Below, piece after piece: positions 12,301 through 25,000 of a stretch of 64,000 bases of DNA. The stretch lies in the NCBI GenBank assembly GCA_013396995.1, contig VWZP01005527.1:620001-684000 (forward strand). Direction: 5' to 3'. The position numbers and the translations under genes were made by a program. Position 1 is the stretch's first letter, and the number at the start of each line of letters is the position of its first letter. The notes beneath the pieces are model-generated. The model saw only the letters and a list, made by a program, of their open reading frames with translations, had not been told where the DNA came from and made no database searches. This stretch comes from Dicaeum eximium. Taxonomy: Eukaryota; Chordata; Aves; Passeriformes; Dicaeidae.

Positions 12301-13893
12301 GAATCCCCGCAGACCTGAGGCTCGCAGCATTTGTTTCCCACCAAGCGGTTCTTGCACCTCAGTGTAATGATACCGTGGTGTTCTGCTTTGAAAATGACCT
12401 GGGGCAACCTGAGGACTTCAGGAGCCTCTCTGAGAGATGAGTCAGTGTGCTCAATGGTTTAATTTTTGGTGATTTTCAGATCTGATTGAGATTTCATTCA
12501 CACGTATTTGTGTATTTGTGGTCGGTGGGTGTTTTCAAGGTTTTGTTTTTCTACTCAATTAGCAGTGCTTCTTTTCTAAATGTCAAAATACCTGTCACCT
12601 GTAAATTCATGTTAATAAATATTTAGGGAGAATAGATAAACATTGGCTCACGGTGATGGGGCTGTGAGAATAGCTTGCAGGAGAGGAGGTAGGCACTGCT
12701 TCTCACAACGCATTCCAGCATTTTCACAACAGCTGGGCTTTCTGAGCTTCTTGCCTACTTCTAGTTAAAAGCTCAGTGTAGCAGATGAGTCTGGAAAAAC
12801 TTCTGGGTCCTACATTTCCAAAAGCCATGAGAAGTGGCTGGAAAATGGGTGTAGAGAGCGAAAAATGGCTTTCCCTGTTTCCATCAGCCTTATGGGCTAG
12901 AGCTGTGGCATTCTGCACATCACCTTGCCATGGTGTGTGTCCTGCCAGCATTGTGGGAAGATCTGCAGATGACAAACTCTCTGTGGGGAGGAGCAAAATT
13001 GTAAAGTTCCTGCAAACAAAGTTTTCCCATTGTGCTTCCCCTTGAAAGGAGCTGGTCCAAGCTGAAGTTAGGAAGATTTTTCAGCCCCTCTCAGCCGTTC
13101 TCAGTATAATTTCATTTCATGCCTCCCTATTTATTTTTTTCCCAGACAAACAGCTAGAAGTACCATGATATCGCTGCTGTGATGCAAATAACCCTGCTCA
13201 CCCAAGGTGTGTAGTTGTGCTGCTACAGGGGGGCAGGTCATACAGCACCTGCTAGTGCCATTTGGCCCTTAACATTGCTAATGCAAGGATAATTCCCACA
13301 AGGGTGATGGGATGTCTCAAAAGTCTCTTCCTCAGCAAAGTTCTCTTCTTTTTTAAGTTTTCTTTTAGTTTGGCATTTCTTTCTTTTGATTGATTCCATT
13401 TTTTTAGTATCCATCAGAAAAAAAAAAAAAGTTGTCCTGAGTCTAGTTGTGGCAATGCAGAAAAAAATTGAATAAATTACATCAGTGGCTATGATGATAT
13501 TATTTATAGGTGATCGCACACCAGAGAAGAAAGCAGAAGTCTTTGGGATTTTCAAGAATGAAATGACATTTATTACGTAGGAGAATGGAAAAATAAATCT
13601 GTAACATGAGGCTGCAGATGCTCTCCCTCATAGCTGAGGAGGTAGATGTTCAGAAGCTGCAGCTCTCTGTCTTCCCTCTCCTGGACAAAACAGCAACAAA
13701 GCTCTCTCTGATGATCAAAGGAAAATTGGACCATTTTTTATGAAAGGTTTTCTTTCTGTGGTGATTGCTCTGATTGTTGAGGTAACTCTGCAGAGGTGGA
13801 TTCGCTAGAGGAAAGCAGCTGGGGATGACAGAAATAACTTTTGCTGGTAGGAACATCACAGACATTGAGTATCTGACTATAAAGACAGATTGA

Positions 13894-13918
13894 CTTTTCT
13901 GACAGATTGTCAGAAAAG
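13894..13918. repeat. Perfect 11-bp inverted repeat
   Basis: CTTTTCTGACA at 13894-13904 is followed by loop GAT and by its exact complement TGTCAGAAAAG at 13908-13918. No T-tract or gene end makes it a terminator. Confidence 0.85.
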
Positions 13919-13960
13919 ATTCCTTAAATTAATTGATATAAAATAGATACATACAACCAC

Positions 13961-13982
13961 AAAAAAAAAAAAAAANAAAAAA
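13961..13982. repeat. Poly-A run with an ambiguous base
   Basis: A run of A interrupted by a single N at 13976. The N probably marks uncertain homopolymer length in the consensus. Confidence 0.9.
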
Positions 13983-15627
13983 GCATGTTCTCTTTTAAGA
14001 GCCTTCAGAATTATATTTATCCTTTAGTGGGTGAGATTTGGCTCACTAGAGAACTTTGAACTTGGCTATGTTTTGAAAGGTCTGACTGAATATTGAGGTA
14101 TGGTTCATCTGGAAGTTTTGCTGGTCCAGAGAAGCAGGGACACATCACAGTCAATGTGATCAACACTTTATTTCCTTAATTCACACAGCCATGTTTTCTC
14201 AGTGACTGTGTTTGAATGTACAGTTACAACATTCATGCTTTTTACGGAGTAAAGGAAAGAGTCAGGTCAAAAATCCTCAGACCTCTTGCTTTCTCTTTCC
14301 AAATGCTATATTTGTCCAGAGAGATGTATGCAGCTTCCTCTAAAACATCTCTCACTTGCAGTTGTTTGCATCTTATTGCAAGGCAGTGTCTGGCACCATG
14401 CAGGAAGAGAAGCAGTGGAGTGATCATGAAAATTATGTGTGCCCAACTTCCAGTGGTATTATTTAATGGTGAGTACTTGTGTAATTATGCATCATGAGTG
14501 GGTAAATGTAGATAAATAAGAGCATTAGCTAAGTAATTTTTGATGTTATATTGGTTTTTATTGCTGTTTTCTCAGGATGCTTGAAATAAAGGCTCTTTGG
14601 GTTAAAAGGATGGCTAATGTTGGATGGCTAAGTTCATTTTCAAGATGAAACACAGCTGCAAAACCCGTGGTCCTTTCTAGCTTATCATTTTGGAACAGGC
14701 TCCAGGAGGCTTTAGAAATCTGCCCCTACATATTTGTTCCCAGCATCATGAGTTAATTGCATCTGCTAAAACACTTTCCAGAATAATTACTAAATGAGAT
14801 CCAAAGTACCTGCATTACCAGCTCTCTTGCAAGTTCCAGTAAGGGGCAATACTCACCGTGTGGGAATACTCCACCTCTGTGCCTGTGCCTGTTTACACTG
14901 CAAACAAGAAGCAGCAAATACACACACACCAATCCCTGCTGAGGGTGAAATGCTTCCCAGCTCTCATGGTTGGAGCCACTGCAGCTGAGAAAGGAGATTC
15001 CTGGTGACCTCAGGTATCAAAAACAGAGTTGGATGAAGAACGGTAAAAGTATTTTGTGGAACGTTTCAAGTTTCTTTCCATTTTATACAGTGTCAGAGGG
15101 AAGAACCCGCTGATATTAGGAAAATTGCTACTGTATTGATTGTATCTCTCTCCAGTTATTTCCATTAGACAGGGGAAATCAGTGTAGATAATGATTTGTG
15201 GAAATTATTGTAAAGAAAAGCAGATCTGAAGCAGAGGCCTTGGCATTGGGAAGAGACTTCCTGTGTATGTGACACTGGGTGCTGTGGCACTGCCTGGGCA
15301 AGCAAGCGGGCAGGACCTAAGGCTTGGGAGAAACCCTCAGAAAGAGTGAACTCCACGTATAGCAGCCATTTGGGAGAGCTTAACAGAATATCTCCCTCAG
15401 GGAGGCTCGCATTTGCATGGAAACCAAACAAACCCACACTTTTTTATTAATCCTGGGTAAAGGCCTAAACCAGAATATTTATGAAAGCTAGAAGCAATTA
15501 GCATCTTTGTAAAATCTATGTGCACTGATGGCAGGGAGTTGCAGGGACTGTCTAGAAGAGGAAAGAAAAAGTAAGGCCCATCTCTTGTGCTGTTCAGCCT
15601 CCTCTGAGATCCCTTGTGGCCATGGAG

Positions 15628-15765
15628 TATGATAGAATCATTAGGGCTTTCAAAGGACCATTAACCCAACACTGCCATGTTCACCACTGAATCATGCCCC
15701 CAAGGGCTACATCCACACACCTTTTGAACACTTCCAGGGATGGTGATTCCTATACCTATTCCAGC
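15628..15765 (-). mobile_element. CR1 LINE 3'-end fragment
   Basis: The plus strand reads GATAGAATCATTAGGG, then TTAACCCAACACTGCCA, CACCACTGAATCATG and ACACTTCCAGGGATGGTGA in that order. This is the reverse complement of the avian CR1 3'UTR, whose tail normally ends in ATTCTATGATT-type repeats. The copy is therefore on the minus strand, 5'-truncated and substantially diverged. It carries no coding sequence. The lower-coordinate end is set by the GATAGAATCA tail; the other end is approximate. Confidence 0.82.
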
Positions 15766-18700
15766 TCAGATGATGCTGATTTCATGAACCTGAGATTTGC
15801 CTTATATATGCAGTATGCTGGGTATGGATCAGAAAACACCTTTGGAGGGGTGTACAGAGGCCCCAGCTAGGATTCACCCTCACTTTGAGACTGACTGCAG
15901 AGCAGCTCCTGATTTTTGACAGGGCTCCCCAGCACCAGCCCCCCAGCAGTCACACCAGCTGGCTGCAACTCTTGGTATTTATAGGAGTCCAGCATCAGAG
16001 ATCATTTGTTCTTCTGGCTGTTATCTACTGCAAATTTGGCCCTTTGGCAACATGCCATCAAAACATGCAAAAAGTTTTTGCTTGGCTGTACCTATTGCTT
16101 TAGATAAGCAATTTGGCAATACAATTCTGAGTTCTGTAGAGTATCAGGTGAAAATGAAAGGGCAAAAAGAGGAAAAGTAAGTAGTGAACACTCTACTTAA
16201 AAATATCTTACTACTCATAAAGATGAGAAATTTCAACAGCAACTGAAAGAGAAAGCAGAGGAGCTGCTGAGGGCCAGCCTGTCTCAGCCTGTGCAGCAGG
16301 TAGTGCCAAGTAAATGGTACCTTCTTCTGAGGACTTGCTGCCACAGGTGTCCTTGGGCACATGCTGTGAGGGGTTAGACAGTTTGCACCTTGCAACAGGG
16401 CACTTTAAAGAACTGGATAATGGCAGTGCGTGAGTGGGCAGGTTCAACCAGCACATCCTTTGATTCAGGCATGAATAGAGTCTGGCTACAGAGTGCCACT
16501 GGAAAACACTGCCTTTTGGTAATAACACTCATTTACAGAGTGGAAATAGAAATTCTAGTGTGTCCTAGGCTCCATTTGTTTCACTGTTTCCTAAAATAGC
16601 AGAGGAAGCAATCCTTGTTTCTTGGTAACAGCGTTATATAGATTTCTGTGTCTCCCAAACAGAGTGGCTTAAACTGTTGCTCTTTTCACCTGTTCATGCA
16701 CACTCAGCTAATATTTACTTTGGGATTCTGGCTGCACCAGGGCTGTGGCAGGGGTAAAGCAGGGGCCAGCTAGAGCTGCTGGCCTCACTTAATCCTTGAC
16801 ATCAGGGGAATGTGGGATGGGGAAGGGAGGCACTGTGGGACACCCAGCTGCTGCAGCTGCAGATGGTGCAAGAGCTGGGGTGCCACGGCTTCAGTTCAGC
16901 ATTTCTCTTATCAGGGCTCAGCCTGCTCCTTGCCCTGCACACAGAGCATTTACAGCCCTGAAGTATCAAGGGTAAGCAAGTTTCCTTTCTTCAGCAAACT
17001 GCCACCTGAAAGTTCCAGCCAGCTGAGGGTCAGTGTCTCACAGTGGGACCAGTTGTCTGTGTCCTGTGCAGTGGTAGCTACCCACTGGGGACTGGCAGGG
17101 CATTGAAAAGATGGAGTTACCCTCTCTAACAACACTGCTGGAAAACTGCAGTTTGCAATAAGATAACCTCCTAATCTATTTCTGGATAGCATATTTGAAG
17201 GTGCTTTGAAAGGCTTTTCAGTCCCTTGAAAAAAGTCTGTTGAGCCATCATTTTCTCTCTCTTCTCCCTCCTTTGCAGGTGCCGGGTACTGCTTTCCAGA
17301 CCTGATAGGCACCTGCAGGAAAATGAGACCTCCCACAGCATCCAGGTTCTGGAGTCAGAAATAGCCCTGTGTGCTGAGGTAGGAGTGCTTATTCCAGCCT
17401 GTAACTGGATTTAGATCTGCCACAGTTGCAGCTGTGTGGGGGGTGCCGTTGGCTGGGTTTGAAGCATCTCTGGCCTCCACAAGCAGTGTTGGTGCCTCGC
17501 AAGCCTCTGCCTCCCGCAGTCCTTCTTCGGGAAGGACACAGCCAGCACAATGGCTTTGGTGCCTCCTGTGCCTGCAGGCTGATGCTCATAATGATCCACG
17601 TGATGTGTTTCTTCCGGGCTCCTATTACTGCTCAGAGGCACTGGAGAGCAAATACTGCAGGGAGGGAAGGGGGGATGTACTATAAGAGGCATATCAGGGC
17701 AGGGACAGAGGGCGAGAGGTTGAATCACCTTCTTTGATAACATGAAGCAGGAGATGGGGAAATTTCATAGTGATAGGAAACATAGTACATGCTCTGTGCC
17801 CCTTGCTCTCCTCCACGAGCCTGGGCAGATCCTGCTTGCCATCGAGGATGCACTTGGTCCTGACACTGGTTTTGGTCTTTTCAGCTTCCTCCTAGGGTTT
17901 ATTATACCAGGTGTGAAAATAAATAACAACAAATTAGCCTGACCCAGCAGGCCCTGAAAGAGACCAGACTCTTTCCATGTCTGCAGCTACTCAGCAAAAT
18001 CCACAAGTGAGCTGTTTATCTCCACTTTCTGGCCAGACTGGCAGCATCACATCCGTGTCAGGTTCAGCACTGAAATCCTTTTCCAAACCCTATTGAGAGG
18101 ATTGTAGCAATATTTTGCTGCCCAATCAGCACTGGCTCCCAGCTTTCGAGGCGTCTATAATTAAAAATGACTGAGTCTTATTGCAGATAGGAGGACCATG
18201 GGCAATTTATCAAATGCACCCTATTCTGCTCGCCCAGAGCCTGGAAATAATTGCAGCTGATCTATTCCAGCACGCACAGGGCTCCTACAAAACCTGGGCT
18301 GGATTGCTGCTGCCAGTCAGTGCCTGATTGCCATCCCTGGGGTCACCGCAACTCAAGGTGCATTAATTTACTCATTTTAAAGTTTTTTGTGGTAGTATTT
18401 CAACCAGTCCTCATATTTCAGGAGAACCTGAACCTCTCATACCCAGAGAAAGGAGCAATTGATTTGTAGAAATTATACTCTAGCTGTGTGATTACTTCAC
18501 TGAATGTACAGTACTCCCACTGCTAAGTAAATAACTCTGAATTTCTATTGGGCTTTTAAGTATCTTTGTTCTGGAAGATCTGATTTTACTGGTCTTCAAC
18601 ACATCACTAATAACTTACTGCTAGTGCTTTTTTCTTGGTAATTATGAACTCTTGAATTTCCTTTCACATGAGCCACTTTGATTTACAGAAGTGACTAGAT

Positions 18701-19990
18701 GGGCTTCCTCTGGGGCCATGAATCTCTCTTTTTATTAAACATCCCAATCATGATGAATGCTTCAGAGTCATTTTAAAATAAATGCATTATCAGTACTGCA
18801 AAATCTATGTGAACTAATATGTAATATCAGTAAGTAGGGCGCTTGAGCAGTATTTTGGGCACAGAATAAATATTTAATGATTTCTGTTCCAAATTTAGTG
18901 TGAAAGTGATTTAAATGCACAGCATGCTCCCTGCTTACATATCAACAATCTGACACAAATACCAGCCGGCTCTTCATTGCTTCCTGGGGACACTGCTCGG
19001 GTGTGGCCAAGTGTCCTCACCAGTGGCACAGCCGTGGCTCACAATACTCAGAAATTCCTCTGCTATTGATTCAGCAGAGGACTGGCTCAGACTTGGTAAG
19101 CTGACTTGATGCTGTTCATAAGGACTTTGCTGCTGCCATCTGGATAGGATGAAATAACATCCAACCCATTGTGTGTCCCAGCCGGAATCTTGGTCAGGGC
19201 TGGCAGGAGCAAAGGAGTTTGCAGAGGTGAGGAATTTATTCAAACTGAAAACTCACAGACCTAGAAAGGGGCCATTTCTCCCATTATTATTTTGGAAATG
19301 ATGGTGATCATCTTGACACTCAAAGACCTTTTGGGAAGAGAACTCTTGTGTCCCCTCCTGAGCTGTTCAGGAATTGCTAGGTTTAATTGCCTCTTCTCTA
19401 AGACATTTCTCTGGCCACTCCAAAGGATCATTTTTTAATTCTTCACATGGACAATGCCACTGTCAGGTTCCCTGGGAAATTCTCGATGGATTCCCCTGGG
19501 AAAGTTTTAGACTCCCACAAATTCAGAAAGGCTGGAAGCTGCTTTTAACCAATTCATCGTAAATTTTGGAGAAAAAATAAGAAAATTAGAAAAAAAAAAC
19601 TTTATCTGGATGCAACAAATAAAAATAAACTCAATTTAATTCCTTCTGCTTGGGATCCCCTGCTATTGCAATGTCTCTGCTGCACAAACATTGTTATAGA
19701 TGAGTTAGAAGCACAGCCCCAAAGCACTACAACGTGAGCCTGAAGTGGCCCGTGGTTTGAAACTTGTGGTTTCATTGTGGGGGCTGCTGCACTCAGGAGA
19801 CCTGAGGTGACTTGGGAAAGTCAGTGAAGAGCAATGCTTGACTTTTCCCTCTTCTTCTGCTGTAAGCAGCCAGCTTGGATGAGGGGCTGATCAGGGGTCT
19901 GACTGATGCTCTGCTGCCAACCTCACCCTTCCCACTACACTTCTGCCTTCTCAGGAAAGGCAACCTGGAAAAGCTCTGTCTTATAAAACT

Positions 19991-20013
19991 ACACACACAC
20001 ACAAAAAAAAAAN
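19991..20013. repeat. (AC)6-A10 microsatellite ending in an N
   Basis: Six AC units (19991-20002), ten As (20003-20012) and an ambiguous base at 20013, probably a length-uncertain homopolymer in the assembly. Confidence 0.9.
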
Positions 20014-20510
20014 TTATAAAATTTACAACCACTTGCCCTGATTTGGGATATTTTCACCCAAATGAGAAGCAGCTGGCCCAGTCTCCTGAAAAAATACAGC
20101 CATGGTAAACTTACAGACTGATAAATCTCCTAAAGTTTTCACAGAGGAAGTGATTTTCCTCAGCACAAGAGGTCTGGGGCTGTGCTCACACTGCACATTT
20201 TACAAGCTGGTAAAGCAACTGCTGGTTGAATTTGTCCCTTAAAAGCATATTAATGCCTCTTTACACCATGAATACCTCCTCTAATAGTTTAATTTGACTT
20301 TGATTCTCTAATTTACTGGTGGGAAAGGTGCTGAGTTGCACAGATTTCAGCCTTCTGAGTAATTTGACATCTCTGTACATGATGCCACACAGCAGCAGCA
20401 ACAAAGAGGAAGGTTTGATGTAGGTTTTAGAAGTGTTCCTTTGGATCCCTTCCAAGCATCTGTGCAGCATTTGCATTTCCCATTAGTCCCCAAGTATTTT
20501 TGTGGCTAGC

Positions 20511-20550
20511 AGTTTCTTAGATGCAAAATTTTCTCCTTCTCTAAGAAACT
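20511..20550. repeat. Perfect 11-bp inverted repeat with an 18-nt loop
   Basis: AGTTTCTTAGA at 20511-20521 is exactly complementary to TCTAAGAAACT at 20540-20550. No flanking duplication suggesting a mobile element was noticed. Confidence 0.8.
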
Positions 20551-21260
20551 TGATCCTGGAGTGATATCAAGCACTATACATACACACAAACAAATTAATA
20601 TCTCTAAATGTAAGTGGTGGTTAAGTGGATAATAATGACAGTAAAATTGCTACAGAACTGCCTTAGTGCCTATTACTATAAAATATTATGTTCTTCGTAA
20701 TGATCCTAGGACACTATCACTTTTAAATAAATTATAAAAATGGTCAGATTACTTATGAAAAATATTTTTCCTGTATCATGGTTTCTGTGATTCACGGGAA
20801 CATCTCACTACCTTGGTCTTGAGCAGTGCTCTGAAATGAACATTGTTTGCTGAGATATTGCACAGAACAGAAAAGATCCTGTTGAACAGCAAATAAACCT
20901 GCAACAGGTAGTCAGTGTCAGAAGATGTAATTTTTTAGATTGCAAAGTTGCTGAGCTGCTTCCGCCATCACCCCCAGTCAAGGAATGGCTTGTCCTGCAG
21001 AAAAACTGTGTCAGCAGGTGGTTTGCAGCAGCTGGTCTGTGATACCAGCAAAGCCCAGGTATGGAACAGAAGCTGCTGTGCTCTCCCAGGTCTAATGCAG
21101 GTCTCCCCATCTGGCACTGCCTTGAGGGCTGCATGTGCTCTGGCTACAAGGGCATCCCAGCTTACAGCCACACAGATGCTGGGTTTCCAGGACATCCACC
21201 AGCTCCCCATCAGCCTTGATGTGAGCTTATCTGCCTAGACCCTCTTTATCCTGTGTATAT

Positions 21261-21280
21261 CAATCAATCAATCAATCAAT
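21261..21280. repeat. (CAAT)5 microsatellite
   Basis: Five uninterrupted CAAT units. Confidence 0.95.
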
Positions 21281-21789
21281 CACTCACATGCCTTTAGGAC
21301 AAGCCCTGAACTTGCAGTTTTGCAGACCCAGGCTTTATTTCTCTGACAGGATTGTGTGATCAAAACAGAGCCACCTTCTAAACAGGAAATTCTGAAGTGC
21401 AGGGCTGAAACTCTGTTTAAACACTTGTTGCTTTATTGGCCTTGCTGGTATAATCTCTGGCAAGCTGATTTACTGCAAGACATTCTGTCTGTAGAACAGA
21501 GGGACCACGTGTATGTGTGCCTCTCTAGCAGCTTTTTGGATCAAAGAAAACAACTCCAGTCAGCCTCATGTCACTATGGTGAGATGGCAGAGTAAGGATG
21601 AGCCAGGTAATGTTGTCCTTGGATAGGCTGGGACAGAGGTGGAGGGGCTGCATGGGGCAGCCTGACTCTGTCAGAGCCAGCAGGACTGAATCTACTGGAG
21701 AGTTCAGGTCCTCTGGAGCCCATCAGGTGACTTCTAAATAGGCTCTAGAGGGACCTGATGGGGACCTGACACAGGTCTGTGATCTTGGG

Positions 21790-22061
21790 CATTGTGCTGT
21801 ACACACACCACGCTGTCCATGCTTGGTGCTGTCTGTGCACCATGCTGAACATGCACCACAGTTTATGTGTACCATGATGGCATGCGCATTGTGCTGGCTG
21901 CACTGTGTGTACCTGCACACAGTTGTATGTACACTGAGGTGTACGTGCCCAGAGCTGGGCACGTCACACATGTTCACCACGTCACACACCCTCCATGTGG
22001 TACGTGTGCTGTGCTGGCCCTGCACTGTGCTGCCCGTGCCACGTCTGCTGCATGCGTGGCA
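21790..22061. repeat. Degenerate 16-bp tandem repeat, about 17 units
   Basis: The sequence divides into consecutive units of 16 bp (a few of 15 and one of 18) with a rough consensus CACCATGCTGTACATG. Clear units start at 21806, 21838, 21854, 21885, 21916, 21932 and 21982. The span is 272 bp, or 17 x 16. Units are strongly diverged but most end in TG and begin with C or T, giving the whole array an alternating purine-pyrimidine, CA/TG-rich character with scattered CGs. Because 16 is not a multiple of 3, several frames on both strands are open at once (68-103 codons). These are consequences of the repeat, not genes. Confidence 0.75.
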
Positions 22062-25000
22062 GCCTCTGCTTGGTGTCCAGGCAGCATGTGGAGGGACAGC
22101 AAACTTCTGTGAACACTTGTGGAATCATTGCTAGCAAAAACACCATGTGGAAGCCACGAGCAACAGCTCATGCTGAGGAGGACCAGCCACAGGACGGTTA
22201 GAACCACTGCTGAGGGCAGGTTGCTGTTCTACAATGATTACGTGGAGATGGAAATAACTGTGAAGCCAAATAACTCTAGTGGTGTTTGCAATGAGAATGA
22301 AAGAGACAATTTGCTCCCTGGACTCATCCAAATTTCCAAACACATATTCAGATGGGAAGAGAGCCAAAATACTCCCATCAGGGAGGCAAGCAGTGGCAGA
22401 GGGGAGAAGAAAAGCAACACTGCTCATCAGATTTCAAACAGCTGGAAAAAGGCTAATATCGGTTAAACCTTGTAGCTTGAAGCACAGTGGGAGGTGAAGA
22501 ACTCTTCACTGGGGATAACTACAACTACAAAAACCTGCCTGCTGGCTCCCCAGTCATCGCAGGAACCAGCAGTTGTATCACCCTGACAAGCTGTTCCTGA
22601 GCAGGCTTCGTGCTGTGCCTTTTCCTTGGAGGATCCCACTGCCATGCCATGTGGTCCTGTCAGTGCGCAAAGGTGTCTGAGGCCACAGACAGTAAGGAAA
22701 AACCCCAGAGCCTGCTCCACCATTATGCAGAAGCTTGAACATGCTCCTGTGTGGTCAGAAATCCAGGGGCAGGGACACCTCCCTGCGGAGAGAGAGGAAG
22801 ATATCCAATCTGCTCTGCCCGGCAGTGACACTACCCAAGCTGAAATCAAAGGACACAGTCAAGTGGTTTTTCACCCACAAGTGGTGAGAATGGATTTTTG
22901 AGGCTGACTGCAGCCTCCAAAACTGAATCTCATGCAGTAATTCCTGATTGAACATGCCTGCACTTCAGCAGTGCCTTAATTCAGAAGCCCCAGTCCTTTT
23001 GAAAAACCCTGCGGAGTGGGGGAAGCTGGTGTATCTACACGGCTTGCTGAATATTGTCTTTATTAAACATGTTTTGGCCTTTGGCTCCCATTTCATTGTG
23101 CCATTTTCTGCTTGGTGACAGCATCATATACTTCGCCTGCATTAACTTGTGCAGAGTCTGGTCAAGCCACTTCTTAAGAGGCAATAAATTATACTGAAGT
23201 ACCAAAAATGCTGAGCTCAGAGTTGTTCATCAAATTTTTGCCTGACTTCCTTGCACTGTTTTATGGAAAGCTCTACAGCACTGCAAAGACACCTTTCTTT
23301 TCTATAATATTTTCTACATAATAAACAACATTTCTTTGTCTAAAAATATCGAAACCAATAAAGGTGTCATGTTTATTTCTTGCCTTCTTACTGTCCTTTA
23401 TCTGTTAAAAGTTGTAGACGAGAGAGAGAGAGAGAAATCTCTCAGAGGGCCACTTGCCTTAATGTTTGCTGCCCTTTTGCCCTCTGAAATATAAAGTGGA
23501 GGACTCGGTAAATACTGCTGCAGCTGATGAAGCCCTCTGAGGGCGTATGTCACAGCATCCATAATTGGTTTGTCTCTTACTACCTAATTTCCCATGGTAA
23601 TCCATGGCTGAGGAGCTGCTGCTCCTGGTCTCTTCAACAGAGCTTTGTGTCTGCACTAGGGAGGGTAGGGAGTAGCAGGCTTCTCAGGAAATCCATCTCA
23701 AAAACACTGCCACATGGAGGGTGTTTTTTGAGGGAAGGTGATTTTAAAATGTTCTCTGCTTGCCCGTAAAACCCCCCACTTGCAGCCGGCTCAGAGGCAC
23801 AGGACTGGACACAGGACAATGTTTAAAATGGCAGGGTGGTGCTTGGCTGGTCATGAAAACAGCTGAGACCACAAACATTTCTGACATCCAAAGGCACAAA
23901 AAAAAAAAAGCACAATTGCTGCTGCCTGTGATTTACAGGTACCACAGGGACTTCGGCAAATCTCTGTGAACAGACACATTCACCCCATCTCTAAGAGTAA
24001 GCAAGGGACACAGTAATGAGCCAATCTCTGAAATTGCAAATACAATGTTTATTCTTCAAAGATCTGCCATTACTCTTAATTTTTTGCCTTTAAGAATAAA
24101 TCCAAGTCTTTTCTACTTTAACAAAAAATTGCTAGATTGCAGCCCTTTAGATATATCATTAGAGCTCTTGGTGCCAAAAAGCTTTGGGTAATTAGGAAAA
24201 AATGGTACAAAAAGGGCATAAGATACAAGTTTAATAATGCCACACAGATAATGAATCTCCCCTTAATGATAAAGGGCATTTGTCCAATGTTTTCCAAGAT
24301 TTTGAAATCTAATTTAATCTGACAAGGATGAATATGAGTAAATAAAACATGAAACTTACCGAGCGGTTGCCAGTCATACAAACACTCCTGTGCTTGTAGC
24401 ATTGTGTCTTGGTCATTTCACTGGCTTCAGCTGATACTTGAGTTTTTTGATGGGTTGCACAGACTCAGTGTCCCACTGCCTGTGTGATGGTGGGGCAGAA
24501 GAGAACACGGCCGCTGAAACATTGACCTTTTCTTTCCCTTTAATTTCCACCTTGTTCTGTAACATTCTGATATTTTAAGTTATGCAATTGAATGTGTGGT
24601 GTATGTTGTTAACATACTACACTGCAAACTTTAGAATCTGGAGGTTTGGGGATTTGCAGGCAGTATGGGAGGCAAGGCTGTAGGCTGTTTTGGGGCAATA
24701 AAGCAGAGCAGAAGATCCTCAAGCTCTGCTGCTGTTGTGTCTCCAGCCCATGTGGCCACGGTGGTAAAGCTGCAGTGACACCCGTCATGCAACATGGGCT
24801 GTTTCAGGACAGGGAAGAGGTGGAGGAAGCAGGAGACAGGACTTGGCAAAAAGAGAAGGAGTGAAAGGGCTGATGGGCCATGGCATTCCTGTGAGATCTG
24901 CTGCAAGCACCCTTCAACCTATCTATCACCAAAACTGCAGGTTCTTTACGAACAAGAACCATCTTTTGCAGAGATGGCAGCACAACAGGCTTTTTCAGGC

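Larger units (their letters stand above)
12301..15627. other. Upstream intergenic DNA, proximal to CADPS
   Basis: AT-rich DNA immediately upstream of CADPS. It holds poly-A runs (13418-13430 and 13961-13982) and a perfect short hairpin (13894-13918). Open frames are at most about 105 codons and resemble nothing known. CADPS 5'UTR exons or distal promoter elements could lie here, but I cannot identify any. Confidence 0.6.
15766..21789. other. Intergenic DNA without recognisable genes
   Basis: AT-rich desert sequence. Short open frames (128 codons or fewer) overlap each other and match nothing I know. The stretch around 18.0-18.26 kb is free of simple repeats and holds a CCAAT-like and an E-box-like string, but that is not enough to call an enhancer. 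Simple repeats lie at 19991-20013 and 21261-21280, and an 11-bp inverted repeat at 20511-20550. Confidence 0.55.

Noticed and set aside
10912..12357. A 481-codon minus-strand frame spanning the Ns
   Set aside because: It is open only because Ns give no stops. It joins minisatellite translation to the CADPS exon and then reads past the splice donor into intron. Only 11302-11455 is supported as coding.
21723..22207. Cluster of overlapping 68-103-codon frames on both strands
   Set aside because: They are explained by the 16-bp tandem repeat, which reuses the same short string in all registers and so avoids stops.
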